In this document: positions 24,919 to 33,487 of the stretch, piece after piece
Numbering within the stretch: the first letter of the stretch is position 1
Layout: every line of letters starts with the position of its first letter
Notes under the pieces: model-generated
The model's database searches: none
What the model was told of the DNA's origin: nothing
Seen by the model: the letters and a program-made list of their open reading frames with translations, nothing else
Source: Streptomyces sp. NBC_00306
GTDB taxonomy: Bacteria; Actinomycetota; Actinomycetes; Streptomycetales; Streptomycetaceae
DNA: 64,000 bases
Direction of reading: 5' to 3'
NCBI RefSeq assembly: GCF_036169555.1
Contig: NZ_CP108032.1
Coordinates: 310,001-374,000, forward strand
Made by a program: the position numbers and the translations under genes

Positions 24919-27900
24919 CTACTTCCCGCGGTAGGCGTCCCGGATCGTCTGGGTGAGGGTGTTGCCCTGCTTGTCGGCGACAACCGCCCGGAACGAAATC
25001 GCCTGTCCCGCCTGCGGGTTGCGCACGATCACCCCGCCGCCGACGACCGCGGCCTTCTTCCACGTCTTGCCGTCGTGACTGACGTGCACGACGAGCGAGG
25101 CGAGGTTCTTGCCCGCGCCGGCGCCCTGGACGCTCACCGGCACCCGCATCAGAGCTCCTGCCCTGGCGGTGGAGTCCGCCGCCAGGCGCGGCGTGAAACG
25201 GACGACGGAGACCGGCAGGGACTGCTCGGAGGCAGTGTGCCCGGAGGTGAACGTCCATGCGGCGCTCACCTCGGTCGCGGCGCTGGGGCCGCCACCTCGT
25301 ACGGCCGATGCGGTCAGCCGGAACGTGCCCGTGTCCGCCGGAACGGTGACGCCCTGCCAGCAGTTCAGCATGTCCCCGGAACCGTCGACCTCGACGCCGT
25401 CGCGATACAGCACCGTCGCGAGGGTGTCGGTGTCCGAGAAGCTCCAGTTGCCCGTGCCGTGCCGGAACAGGTCCAGGCAGACGGTGATGGTGTCACCGTT
25501 CCGGACCACCCCCTGCGACTCGCCGAGCCCGGGGCCGAACACGCCGATGCCGAGGTCGTCGCGGTACGCCCGTCCTGCCTCGTACCGCTTGATCCCCGTC
25601 CCGTGCGAGATCTCCGGCGAGGAACCGGTGTCGTCCCACTGGTCCAGCCCGATGGCCCAGGTGGTACCGGCCGGGGCGCTGAGGAACAACGTGGCAGCCG
25701 CCGGAAGCGGCCGGGTCACGGACGGGCTGAAGATGGAGCCGAAGCTGTCGTCGATGAACGGCGTCGCCACGAGGGCTCCCTGCTTGCCGGCGACCGTGGC
25801 ACCGAGCCGCAGGCCGACCCTGGCGAGCTCCGCCCGCTCGGCCTGCCGTTCGAACCCGGTGGCCAGCCGTGTCACCTTGCTGCCGTAGGCGAGGCGGTAT
25901 TCGTTCGTGCCCCGTCGGTCGAATGCGTTGAACTGCTGGAACAGCGTGCCGTCCGTCGAGAAGTCCGGCCCCAGCTGGGCCGTCCGCATCGTCTCGAACG
26001 AGGGTCCGGTCATGCCGGCCGAGAAACCGTAGTCAGGCGTGTCGAGTTCGATGAAGGTCTCGGCGAACACCCGCTCGGCAGCGGGGTCCGGGCCGGTGAT
26101 GCTGATCGGCTTCGCGGTACGGGCGTCCAGGGTGACCGTCGTGTCCTCGGTGACCTCGAAGTGGGGTGCCGAGATCTGGCTCCTGCCCTCGTCCTCCTCG
26201 ATGATCAGCGCGTCGAGGTAGTAGACACCTTTCGGCAGCCGCGCCGTGTAGGTGCCGCCCGCGCCTGCGGTCGCGTAGTCCGTACCTGGTGCGCCGAGCC
26301 CGGAGAGCCGGTTCAGCGAGGGCCAGTACTTCTTCGCCGACCCACCCGTGCGGTCGAGGTGGCGGACCGTCACGTCGTAGGTCTCCACCTCGCGCTCGAC
26401 CGCCGCCACGGTGCGTACGGTCCGGCCCGCACCCTGGGCCGTCACCGTCGCGCTGTACATGCCGTTCACCTCGCCGCCCGGCCGGGTGTCGGCCGTCAGG
26501 TCGACCGCGGCCGTGCCGCCCGCCGGCACGGTCAGCCGCTCCGCGCCGAGAGTGAACATGCCGGCGGGTCCCGGCTTCCCGTCGGGTCCGACAGCGGTCA
26601 CCGAGAGGTCGAGCGTCAGGGGCTCGCCGCCGAGGTTGCGGTAGGTGAGCCTTCTGGTCTCCGGCTTGTCGTCGGCGTGCGGGTAGGCCTGACGGGCGAA
26701 ACCGACGGATGTCGGCTCGGCGACGACCGACACCTTCATGGCCGCCGCCACATCGACACGGCCGCTGCCCTCCGCGAAGGCCCCCGCGCCACCGGGTCTC
26801 GCGCCGGCGACCAGCGCGGCCTTGAGTTCCGTGTTCGTCCACTGCGGATGCTGCTGCTTGAGGAGCGCGGCGGCTCCCGCGGCGTGCGGGGTGGCCATGG
26901 ACGTCCCCGAGATGGTGACGTATCCGGGCGGCTGCTCCCCAACCTCGCCCGCGATCCTGCTGCCCGGTGCGGAGGCCGCGGTGATCTCCACTCCGGGCGC
27001 GGTGACGTCGGGCTTGACGGCTCCGCCGTCGGCGCGCGGGCCGCGGCCGGACGACGGCGCGATCACATCTCCCGTGTCGACCGACCCCACGGCGAGCGCG
27101 GCGTCCGCACTGCCCGGGGAGTCCAGAGTGCCCACGCCCGGGCCGGAGTTGCCCGCGGCGGCCACGACGAGAATGCCGCGTTCGGCGGAGAGCCGGTTGA
27201 CGGTCTCCTCCACGGGGTCGACGCCTGGGCTGTCCGGGCGGCCGAGGCTGAGGTTCAGGATGTCGGCGTTCTGGGAGGCGGCCCACTCCATCCCGGCGAT
27301 GACGGCGGAGTCGCTGCCGTACCCGTCGTCGTCGAGCACCTTGGCGTCGAGGACGCGCGAACCCGGTGCCACACCCCGGAACCTCTCCGCCGACCCGGCG
27401 CCCGTGCCGGAGGCGATGGAGGCCACATGGGTGCCGTGCCCGAGGCGGTCCTTGGTGTCCGCGGCCCAGGAGAAGTTCGCCTCGGCCGCCTGCCGGCCCT
27501 GGAGATCGGGATGCGTTTCGTCGACTCCGCTGTCCAGGACGGCGATCCGGATGCCCTCGCCGTCGTAGCCGGCTGCCCATGCGGCGGGGGCGCCGATCTG
27601 CGGAACGCTCCGGTCCAGGTTCGCCTTCCGGACGCCGTCGAGCCAGATCCGCTCGAGGCCGGGTGCAGCGCTGCGTTGCCCGGCGCCGCTCGCGGACGCC
27701 CGGGTCAGGGTCTTCCACGCACTGCCCGCGGACGCTGCGGGGACGGTGACCGCGTCCGCGTCGATCCGCGGGAAGGTACGGCGGACCGTGGCCGCGCCGT
27801 CCTTGCGCAGAGCGCTCTTCAACCCCTGGGCCGTGCGCGCCCCTGCTGTGGTGCCCTGGCCGCCGTAGGTGACAATCAGTGGCAGCCCGGTCCGCGCACT

Positions 27901-28281
27901 CCCCCGATGCTGGGCCCTGGTGAGTTCACCGACATCGAAGAGCCGTTCGTCGACGCGCCCCGAACGGATCAACTGCCGTGCGTCCTGGGGCAGCACAAGC
28001 GTGCGACCCTTCGTGCGTTCGATCCTGATCGGTATGTCGTCCCGCCCCTTGCCGGGCACGATCCGTACGGGTTCACCCGCCGCGTCGACACCCACCGAGT
28101 CACCCGTGACCAAGGTGATCCACCGTGCTACGGCGGCGTCCGCGCGGGCGGCCGAACTGCCCGACGCCGGCGATGCGGAGGCCGGAGCGGCGGCGGTCGG
28201 CGGGGCGGTGACCAGCCCGGCGACACACGCAAGCGCCACGGCCGCGACGACGGTACTCGGTCCGCTGTGTCTTCTGTGCAA
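24919..28281 (-). CDS. secreted S8 family serine peptidase (subtilase), 1120 aa
   Basis: Exported subtilase with the layout of the genes at 1395 and 36068. The signal peptide (MHRRHSGPSTVVAAVALACV ending near TAAAPASA) is followed by a pro-region with WITLVTGDSVGV. Asp250 (IAVLDSGVD), His282 (HGTHVAS), Asn378 (AAAGNSG) and Ser461 (GTSMATPHAAG) form the active site. The C-terminal half ends GNTLTQTIRDAYRGK, the same terminal domain as its paralogues. The start is TTG 28281: the in-frame stop just upstream excludes a longer form, and the next GTG would remove the signal. GAGGGGG lies 4 bases before it. A TTGTGTGA box ends 102 bases upstream. Confidence 0.93.
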   Translation of the reverse strand: MHRRHSGPSTVVAAVALACVAGLVTAPPTAAAPASASPASGSSAARADAAVARWITLVTGDSVGVDAAGEPVRIVPGKGRDDIPIRIERTKGRTLVLPQDARQLIRSGRVDERLFDVGELTRAQHRGSARTGLPLIVTYGGQGTTAGARTAQGLKSALRKDGAATVRRTFPRIDADAVTVPAASAGSAWKTLTRASASGAGQRSAAPGLERIWLDGVRKANLDRSVPQIGAPAAWAAGYDGEGIRIAVLDSGVDETHPDLQGRQAAEANFSWAADTKDRLGHGTHVASIASGTGAGSAERFRGVAPGSRVLDAKVLDDDGYGSDSAVIAGMEWAASQNADILNLSLGRPDSPGVDPVEETVNRLSAERGILVVAAAGNSGPGVGTLDSPGSADAALAVGSVDTGDVIAPSSGRGPRADGGAVKPDVTAPGVEITAASAPGSRIAGEVGEQPPGYVTISGTSMATPHAAGAAALLKQQHPQWTNTELKAALVAGARPGGAGAFAEGSGRVDVAAAMKVSVVAEPTSVGFARQAYPHADDKPETRRLTYRNLGGEPLTLDLSVTAVGPDGKPGPAGMFTLGAERLTVPAGGTAAVDLTADTRPGGEVNGMYSATVTAQGAGRTVRTVAAVEREVETYDVTVRHLDRTGGSAKKYWPSLNRLSGLGAPGTDYATAGAGGTYTARLPKGVYYLDALIIEEDEGRSQISAPHFEVTEDTTVTLDARTAKPISITGPDPAAERVFAETFIELDTPDYGFSAGMTGPSFETMRTAQLGPDFSTDGTLFQQFNAFDRRGTNEYRLAYGSKVTRLATGFERQAERAELARVGLRLGATVAGKQGALVATPFIDDSFGSIFSPSVTRPLPAAATLFLSAPAGTTWAIGLDQWDDTGSSPEISHGTGIKRYEAGRAYRDDLGIGVFGPGLGESQGVVRNGDTITVCLDLFRHGTGNWSFSDTDTLATVLYRDGVEVDGSGDMLNCWQGVTVPADTGTFRLTASAVRGGGPSAATEVSAAWTFTSGHTASEQSLPVSVVRFTPRLAADSTARAGALMRVPVSVQGAGAGKNLASLVVHVSHDGKTWKKAAVVGGGVIVRNPQAGQAISFRAVVADKQGNTLTQTIRDAYRGK

Positions 28282-28382
28282 CTCTCCCCCTCAGAGAACG
28301 CTGAGCACATGAGAGACATGTGGCTCCTGTTGGGAAGACGCGGCCGGCGGTGCGGAATGTTTCACTTCCACATGCCCCGGGG

Positions 28383-28390
28383 TCACACAA
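28383..28390 (-). promoter_or_regulatory. TTGTGTGA box of the subtilase promoter
   Basis: On the minus strand TTGTGTGA ends exactly 102 bases before the TTG start at 28281. The identical octamer has the identical spacing before the subtilase at 29015-30808, and TTGTGACA has the same spacing before the one at 36068. Promoter element or operator inferred. Confidence 0.45.
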
Positions 28391-28513
28391 ATGGCCCTGA
28401 CCTATGACGAGATGCCGATTAGGGCGTACGGCTGATAAAGCCCGGCCCCTGCAACCCGCCGCGGGAGTTACGCCTCCTGACACTCAGTGACACACACATC
28501 ACAGGAGGCTCTC

Positions 28514-28843
28514 ATGCACAGCTGGCACACCACGGACACGGCAGCGCCGCAGACGTCGCAGGAGATCGACCCGTACCGCTTCCCCGGTGCCTGGTACCTC
28601 GGAGGGCGCACGGTGGACACCCTCACGGACTCGGCCGGTGACTACCTCCTGCCGGCTCCGGACCCGAGGGAGCGCGTCCCGTACGTGCTGCCGATCGGCG
28701 ACCAGCGCCGGCTGGAGGTGCAGACGGCTCTGACCGCCGCGGGGGTCGCACCCCGCCCCGGCGACTTCGCCGCCATCGACGCGCTGTGCGTTCTGGAGGA
28801 CTCCGCCTTCAGCACGGTTCTGCGGTGGATCACGGGTGGCTGA
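28514..28843 (+). CDS. hypothetical small cytoplasmic protein
   Basis: 109 residues beginning MHSWHTTDTAAPQ, with EIDPYRFPGAWYLGGRTVD and YVLPIGDQRRLEVQTAL in the middle and DFAAIDALCVLEDSAFSTVLRW at the end. It looks soluble; no family was recognised. AGGAGG lies 5 bases before the ATG, a very strong site. It is divergent from the subtilase at 28281 and followed by a possible RNA element and terminator. Confidence 0.75.
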   Translation: MHSWHTTDTAAPQTSQEIDPYRFPGAWYLGGRTVDTLTDSAGDYLLPAPDPRERVPYVLPIGDQRRLEVQTALTAAGVAPRPGDFAAIDALCVLEDSAFSTVLRWITGG

Positions 28844-28883
28844 GGGCGGGAACCGCGGTGTGCGAGCAGTGGTAGTTGAACGC

Positions 28884-28986
28884 TATACTGATGATGTCCG
28901 GCCCGGTGGTCCGTTCCCCCCGTGCGTACCACCGGGCCGGCTCTGCCGTGGGTCCCGGGCAGAGGCGAACAGCCTCTGCCCGGGAC
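28884..28986 (+). ncRNA. candidate structured RNA with C6 loop (6C-like)
   Basis: A -10-like TATACT (28884-28889) is followed by a perfect 13-bp stem (28898-28910 with 28928-28940) whose 17-base loop contains six consecutive C (28916-28921), then by a perfect 15-bp terminator hairpin. Actinobacterial 6C RNAs are defined by stem-loops with runs of at least six C, but they normally have two such loops and only one is seen here. The upstream half of the terminator can also pair with CTCTGCC at 28941-28947. It could equally be the 3' untranslated end of the 28514 gene. Confidence 0.33.
28952..28986. terminator. 15-bp perfect terminator hairpin
   Basis: Perfect stem GTCCCGGGCAGAGGC/GCCTCTGCCCGGGAC with loop GAACA, followed by CTTT on the plus strand. 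It lies between the convergent genes ending at 28843 and 29015. Confidence 0.8.
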
Positions 28987-29014
28987 CTTTGCGTTGCGGG
29001 GACGCGCCCCCGTC

Positions 29015-30808
29015 CTAGAAGGACAGGTTCCAGGCGTCGATCTTTCCGGTGTCCTGCGAGGCCACGTCACGCACGCGCAGCTTCCAGGTACCGGCGGCCA
29101 CCTCGGACGACGCGTTCACCGTGTAGGTCTTGGCGACGTTGTCGGCGCTGTCGCTGTTCGGAAAGTCCTCCAGCGTGTAGACCGTGCCGTCGGGCGCCAC
29201 GAGGGACAGGACGAGGTCGCCGCGGTAGGTGTGCTTGATGTCCACACCGACCTGGAGCGTGGCGGGTGCGTTCCCGCTGACGCCGGTCACCGGCAGCGAG
29301 GAGTCCACCGTGCCGTTGTCGGCGATGGCGACGTCCGTGGTGTTCTCGAAGTACTTGCCGGGCGGCGGCGTGCCGCCGACGGCCTTCAGGGCGTCGACCT
29401 GCCCCTCACCGAAGAAGGCGTTGTTGGCGGTCGTTCCCGTGCAGCGGCTGTCGGACGGGCAGGCGATGTCCGTCGCCTGGGTGGCCAGCCTGGCACGCAG
29501 ATCCGCCGGGGTGGAGCCGGGGTCGGAACTCGCCAGGAGCGCGGCGACGCCCGCCACGTGGGGCGAGGCCATCGACGTGCCGTTCATGTTGCCGTACTTG
29601 CCGCCCGGCATCGTCGAGTAGACGCCGGAGGCGCCGTCGCCGCCGGGAGCCGCGACGTCGATGATGTTCCGGCCGAGGTTGGAGTACGACGCCTTGACGC
29701 TGCCGTTGCCCATGGCCGCCACCGTCACCACACCGGGCAGTTCGGTGGGGATGTCGATGCACGCGTTGGTGATGGTGCGGGTGACCGGGGTCGAGTCGTT
29801 CGGGCTCGACGTGTCGGTCCGCTTGTTGGCGAGGTCGTAGTTGGAGTTGCCCGCGGCCGCGACCTGAAGTGAGCCCTTGTTCTCCGCGTACTCCTGCGCG
29901 CGCCTGACGCCCTCGATGATCGCCGCCTGGTCGGCGTTGTCCGGGCAGTTGAACATCCACGGATCCGTGTAGTAGCTGTTGTTGGTGACCTTGAAGCCGT
30001 GGTCACCGGCCCACACGAAGCCGCAGATGGTGTTCTCGGCGAAGAACATGCTGGTGTTCGGCTCGGCGATCCGGACAGACGAGATCTTCACGCCCGGGGC
30101 CACGCCGATGACGCCCTTGCCGTTCTTCGCGGCCGCGATCGTGCCCGCCACGTGCGTACCGTGCGTGCCGACGTCGCGCCAGGCGCCGGTCCGGGCGTCC
30201 GCCTTGCCGTAGGCGCAGGAGACGGAGTCGGCGGCGTTGAAGTTGGGCGCGATGTCCTGGTGCAGGTCGTCGACGCCCGTGTCGAGGACGCCGACCTTGA
30301 CGCCCGCGGAACCGGTGCTGACGGCCCAGGCCTTGTCGGCCTTGATCTGGGTCATGTCCCAGCGGTTCGACTCGGTCAGCGTGGTCGGGGTCTGCGCCGG
30401 AGTGGCCGGCAGCGCGGGGTTGTACGCGTCCGCGGGAACGTCCGAGGTCCGGGTGGCACCCACCTGCTGGACACCGCTCACGCCGCGCATGGTGGCGGCG
30501 AAGGCGGTGGACGTCGAGTGCGCCACGACGACACCGATCGCGTCGTAGTGCGCGAAGACCGTGCCGCCGTTGTTCGTGACCGCGGTCCTCAGGGCCGAGG
30601 TGTCGCCCGGCGCGCCGATGACCAGGTACGCCCGGGTGCCGGCGGCCCATGCGGCCGTCGACGCCGGGGCCGAGAGCGCCGCGGTGCTCCCGGGTGCGGT
30701 CGCGGCTACGGGAGCCGCGCCGGCGGGGTGCACGAACACTGCGGTCGCGCCGAGAGCGGCCACGGCCACGACCGTGCGTCTCAGGCGGCTGGATATGAGG
30801 GTAAGCAA
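29015..30808 (-). CDS. secreted S8 family serine peptidase with C-terminal P domain
   Basis: 597-residue exported subtilase. The signal peptide (RRTVVAVAALGATAVFVHPA) is followed by an I9-like inhibitor pro-domain (AYLVIGAPGDTSALRT, IGVVVAHSTSTAF). The catalytic residues are Asp176 (VGVLDTGVDDLHQD), His216 (HGTHVAG) and Ser412 (GTSMASPHVAG). The last 100 residues (VDIKHTYRGDLVLSLVAPDG, AAGTWKLRVRD) are a P/proprotein-convertase domain, unlike the other three subtilases here. The start is TTG 30808, with GGAGG 6 bases upstream; no better start precedes the signal. A TTGTGTGA box ends 102 bases upstream. It is a likely calcium-dependent extracellular protease. Confidence 0.93.
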   Translation of the reverse strand: MLTLISSRLRRTVVAVAALGATAVFVHPAGAAPVAATAPGSTAALSAPASTAAWAAGTRAYLVIGAPGDTSALRTAVTNNGGTVFAHYDAIGVVVAHSTSTAFAATMRGVSGVQQVGATRTSDVPADAYNPALPATPAQTPTTLTESNRWDMTQIKADKAWAVSTGSAGVKVGVLDTGVDDLHQDIAPNFNAADSVSCAYGKADARTGAWRDVGTHGTHVAGTIAAAKNGKGVIGVAPGVKISSVRIAEPNTSMFFAENTICGFVWAGDHGFKVTNNSYYTDPWMFNCPDNADQAAIIEGVRRAQEYAENKGSLQVAAAGNSNYDLANKRTDTSSPNDSTPVTRTITNACIDIPTELPGVVTVAAMGNGSVKASYSNLGRNIIDVAAPGGDGASGVYSTMPGGKYGNMNGTSMASPHVAGVAALLASSDPGSTPADLRARLATQATDIACPSDSRCTGTTANNAFFGEGQVDALKAVGGTPPPGKYFENTTDVAIADNGTVDSSLPVTGVSGNAPATLQVGVDIKHTYRGDLVLSLVAPDGTVYTLEDFPNSDSADNVAKTYTVNASSEVAAGTWKLRVRDVASQDTGKIDAWNLSF

Positions 30809-30909
30809 GAGATCCTCCGTGGGCCCGGGACGCTGGTGGCGCCGACCGGGCGGGTCGGGAAAGGTGAACGAAACATGTCAGATCTCGGACCCGCATGGGA
30901 AGAGTTCGA

Positions 30910-30917
30910 TCACACAA
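30910..30917 (-). promoter_or_regulatory. TTGTGTGA box of the P-domain subtilase promoter
   Basis: The minus-strand octamer ends 102 bases before the TTG start at 30808, the same sequence and distance as at the 28281 subtilase. It lies in the 300-base divergent region shared with the WhiB gene, where nothing else was recognised. Confidence 0.45.
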
Positions 30918-31108
30918 GTGCCCATGTCCGACAGGTGGTTGGTCGGCCTCCGTTTGTCGGCCCATGATGGCGACCGCCCCCGAGGTGGGGCAGGGGCAGA
31001 TGGCATCGGCCTGAATCACTGACGCATCGGTAGTTTCAGCGGCCGATCGTCGGTGACCCGAAGGGGAGCCCGGCAACACAACAACTGCGAATGGAGGAGG
31101 CACTCTCC

Positions 31109-31375
31109 GTGGAGTACGAGAACTGGCGTCAGGCTGCTGCATGCCTCGACGAAGACCCCGACCTGTTCTTCCCCGTCGGCAACACCGGCCCGGCCCTGCT
31201 CCAGGTCGCCGAGGCCAAGGCGGTCTGCAACCGCTGCCCGGTCCAGCAGCAGTGCCTGGAGTGGGCCATGGAACAAGGCCAGGACTCCGGAGTGTGGGGC
31301 GGACTCGGCGAGGACGAGCGCCGGGCGCTCAAGCGCCGCAACGCCAGGCGTCGATCGGCGGCGGCCGCCCACTAG
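31109..31375 (+). CDS. WhiB family transcriptional regulator
   Basis: 88-residue iron-sulfur regulator. The four cluster ligands are Cys12, Cys40, Cys43 and Cys49 (AACLDEDPDLFFP, AVCNRCPVQQQC), followed by the GVWGGL turn and a basic C-terminus (RRALKRRNARRRS) for DNA contact. The order FFPVGNTGPALLQ resembles the WhiB1/WblE group. GTG 31109 was chosen because GGAGG lies 9 bases upstream and this N-terminal length fits the family; ATG 31091 would overlap that site. It is divergent from the P-domain subtilase. Confidence 0.9.
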   Translation: MEYENWRQAAACLDEDPDLFFPVGNTGPALLQVAEAKAVCNRCPVQQQCLEWAMEQGQDSGVWGGLGEDERRALKRRNARRRSAAAAH

Positions 31376-31406
31376 GGTCTGCCGTTCGGCCTGATCCGAG
31401 CGACAG
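31375..31406 (+). repeat. imperfect hairpin repeat, copy of the 39.9-kb element
   Basis: GGGTCTGCCGTTCGG directly after the WhiB stop matches, with one change, the arm of the terminator at 39896-39947. The second arm here (CCGAGCGACAG) is imperfect. Probably a dispersed palindromic unit serving as terminator. Confidence 0.5.
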
Positions 31407-31641
31407 GCCTCAGGGCCGTTCGGCCGCCCGGCAGGGGCCGGACGACTGGCCCCTGGGCTGGCGGAGCGCCAGGAGGGCCCTCACCCGGGTGAGGTGACGG
31501 GTCACTCCTCGCTCCGGCCCCCTCGCCTTGCGCGGCCCGGCCGATGTCCTACGACACGGCGCGACCGCCCGCACGGGCACGGCGCGCCCCGCCGACGGCC
31601 TGCCGGCCCCTGCTGCGACTGCCGCGATCCGCCGGTGCCTA

Positions 31642-32322
31642 CTACGGCCAGAGCAGATGCTGCTGCCAGATGCTGTCCGCTTCGTCCCGTTCGTAGCGCA
31701 CCCGCGTATGGATCCGGCTCGCGTCGGCCTGCCAGAACTCGATCTCGGTGGGCACGAGCGTGTAGAGGGTCCACGACTCGGCGACCAGCCCCGGTTCCCG
31801 CTCGATACGGGCCAGGGACTCCTTCACCCCCAGGTCACGCTCTTCGAGGCTGCTGAGGTGCCTGCTCTGGCAGCCGAGCAGGGCCTCCGCCCGCGCCGTG
31901 TCCGACCGGGCGAGATAGTCGGCGGCGCTGCGGTCGGCCGACTCGGGCGCGACCGCACCCCGCACGCGGACCTGGCGTCCCTGACCCGGCCAGTAGAACG
32001 TCAGCGCGGCGGAAGGACGGTCCGCCAGCTGCCGCCCCTTGGGACTCTCGGCATGTGCGGCGAACTGCCACCCCTCCACCGCGTCCACATTTTTCAGGAT
32101 CAGCATCCGGGCGTTGGGCTCCCCGAGCGCGTCGACGGTGGACAGGGCCATCGCGTGAGGTTCCGGTACGCCGGCCTCGACCGCCTCCGCCAGCCACCAC
32201 AGGAACAGTTCCACCGGCTCGCCCGGCGCGTTCGCGGGGTCGAACTCCGGCAGGGGTCCGGCAAAGACCTCCAGACCGCGCAGCCACTCCCGCACGCTCC
32301 CGGTCCGCTCACTCTCCGACAC
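31642..32322 (-). CDS. pyridoxamine 5'-phosphate oxidase-like protein (PdxH/PhzG type)
   Basis: 226-residue FMN oxidase-like protein. The PNPOx core (PHAMALSTVDALGEPNARMLIL, ALTFYWPGQGRQVRVRGAV) carries the FMN-binding RMLILK segment, and the C-terminal dimerisation part reads EFWQADASRIHTRVRYERD. Its full-length two-domain form matches PdxH or PhzG rather than the short split-barrel proteins such as the one at 12786. It probably oxidises pyridoxamine/pyridoxine phosphate. Whether it is the main vitamin B6 enzyme or a secondary-metabolism relative cannot be decided here. GTG 32322 has GGGAGG 7 bases upstream. Confidence 0.82.
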   Translation of the reverse strand: MSESERTGSVREWLRGLEVFAGPLPEFDPANAPGEPVELFLWWLAEAVEAGVPEPHAMALSTVDALGEPNARMLILKNVDAVEGWQFAAHAESPKGRQLADRPSAALTFYWPGQGRQVRVRGAVAPESADRSAADYLARSDTARAEALLGCQSRHLSSLEERDLGVKESLARIEREPGLVAESWTLYTLVPTEIEFWQADASRIHTRVRYERDEADSIWQQHLLWP

Positions 32323-32446
32323 CGCAACCTCCCGAAATCGCCCCGTATATCCGCACTGCGAATCCTATCTACGGACGGGCATACGGCTCAGGGGGACCGG
32401 CGAGTCGGCGCGCAGCAGAGGGTGGGGAGTCCCCTACCGCACCCGC

Positions 32447-33076
32447 TCACGGTTCGCGACCGAGCACCACACCGCGCCCGGCGTAGTACCTGTCCAGCAC
32501 CGCCCACGGCACTCGGGCGAACTGCTGGGACCGGCCGGGGAAGCCCGACGGATTGTGGATGAGGAGGTGCTCGTCGTTGACGCCGACGGCGAGTACCAGA
32601 TGGCCGCCGCGGCCCGGGGGCGACGCGTCCAGCTCGCGGACCGACGGGTGCACGGACAGCATCAGCAGCCGTCCGTCGGCAACCAGCTCCGGGATGTCGG
32701 TGGCGGGCAGGTCGGGGCGGGACTCCGCGTAGAGGCCCCACCGGCGTTCGGCGTAGGCGGCGAAGGGTGCGTAGATCAGGCCGTCCAGGCCGTCGTCGCG
32801 CCGGACGTAGGCGCCTGCTTCGACACATTCGGCGGCGAGGGCCATCGGAGTGGGCGCGGTGCCCTGCCAGAATTCGAGTGCCATACGCAGGCAGGCCACT
32901 CCGCACAGCCGCCAGGACCACCAGGCGTACTCCTCCGGGCTCTGGGCTCCGTACTTGGGCCACAGCGGATCATCGGCGGCGGTCATGGCCCCGGAAATGA
33001 TGGCGGGCACCAGGTCGGGTGACGCCCATTGGGCGTGGTACGGAACGGCGTGCTGAATCGCGGGGTGATCGGCCAT
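32447..33076 (-). CDS. C39-like cysteine peptidase family protein
   Basis: 209 residues with a papain-like C39 fold. The Cys is in RLCGVACLRMALEFW, His in GRGGHLVLAVGV, and the third residue in LLIHNPSG, the order and spacing of Peptidase_C39_2 proteins. No signal peptide or transporter domain is present, so it is probably a cytoplasmic peptidase or transglutaminase-like protein, not a bacteriocin exporter. It follows the gene order of no recognised cluster. ATG 33076 lacks a strong ribosome-binding site. Confidence 0.75.
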   Translation of the reverse strand: MADHPAIQHAVPYHAQWASPDLVPAIISGAMTAADDPLWPKYGAQSPEEYAWWSWRLCGVACLRMALEFWQGTAPTPMALAAECVEAGAYVRRDDGLDGLIYAPFAAYAERRWGLYAESRPDLPATDIPELVADGRLLMLSVHPSVRELDASPPGRGGHLVLAVGVNDEHLLIHNPSGFPGRSQQFARVPWAVLDRYYAGRGVVLGREP

Positions 33077-33487
33077 AGGGCTTCAGTCTGCCGGACGGGT
33101 GCCGTCGGGCCGGCGGACGGGTTCCCGGTGGGGAGGAAACGGAACCGGCCGGGGGGTGGGGCCGGACGGTCCGGTTGAGCAGGACCGACCCGGCCGGACC
33201 GTACGCCCGAACGAGGCCTGTGCGAGGACAGGGTCCGATGGCCCGGATCGGGGAGCGCACACACCCGCCCCCGCCCCGCTCCGGCGTACGCCGGCTGAAT
33301 CCCCGGGGGGCGTAGGGGGTACGCCCCCTCGTCTCGTGCGAAAACACGCTTCCCGCCCGATGGCGAGCGGAGGGACTTGTTTCGGACTGTCACGGCGGCA
33401 CATGCCCCACCTACGGTCGCTTCCACTGCACCCACCGCGGCGAACTGCCGTACTGCGTGCGCCCATCGACCGTGAGGGGTACCTCTC
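33077..33487. promoter_or_regulatory. divergent region with inverted repeats
   Basis: 411 bases between the C39-like gene and the trypsin-like gene. Two inverted repeats are visible: ACGGTCCGG/CCGGACCGT (33166-33174 with 33194-33202) and GGGGGCGTA/TACGCCCCC around 33306-33328. The second lies about 160 bases before the protease start, in its presumed leader. No gene is seen. Confidence 0.4.

Noticed and set aside
25075..28407. 1110-codon open frame antisense to the second subtilase
   Set aside because: Same cause; no motif or ribosome-binding site, and it runs into the promoter of the real gene.
32447..33076. Bacteriocin-processing C39 exporter
   Set aside because: The protein has the C39-like fold only: no membrane helices, no ATPase domain, and no precursor peptide with a double-glycine leader nearby.
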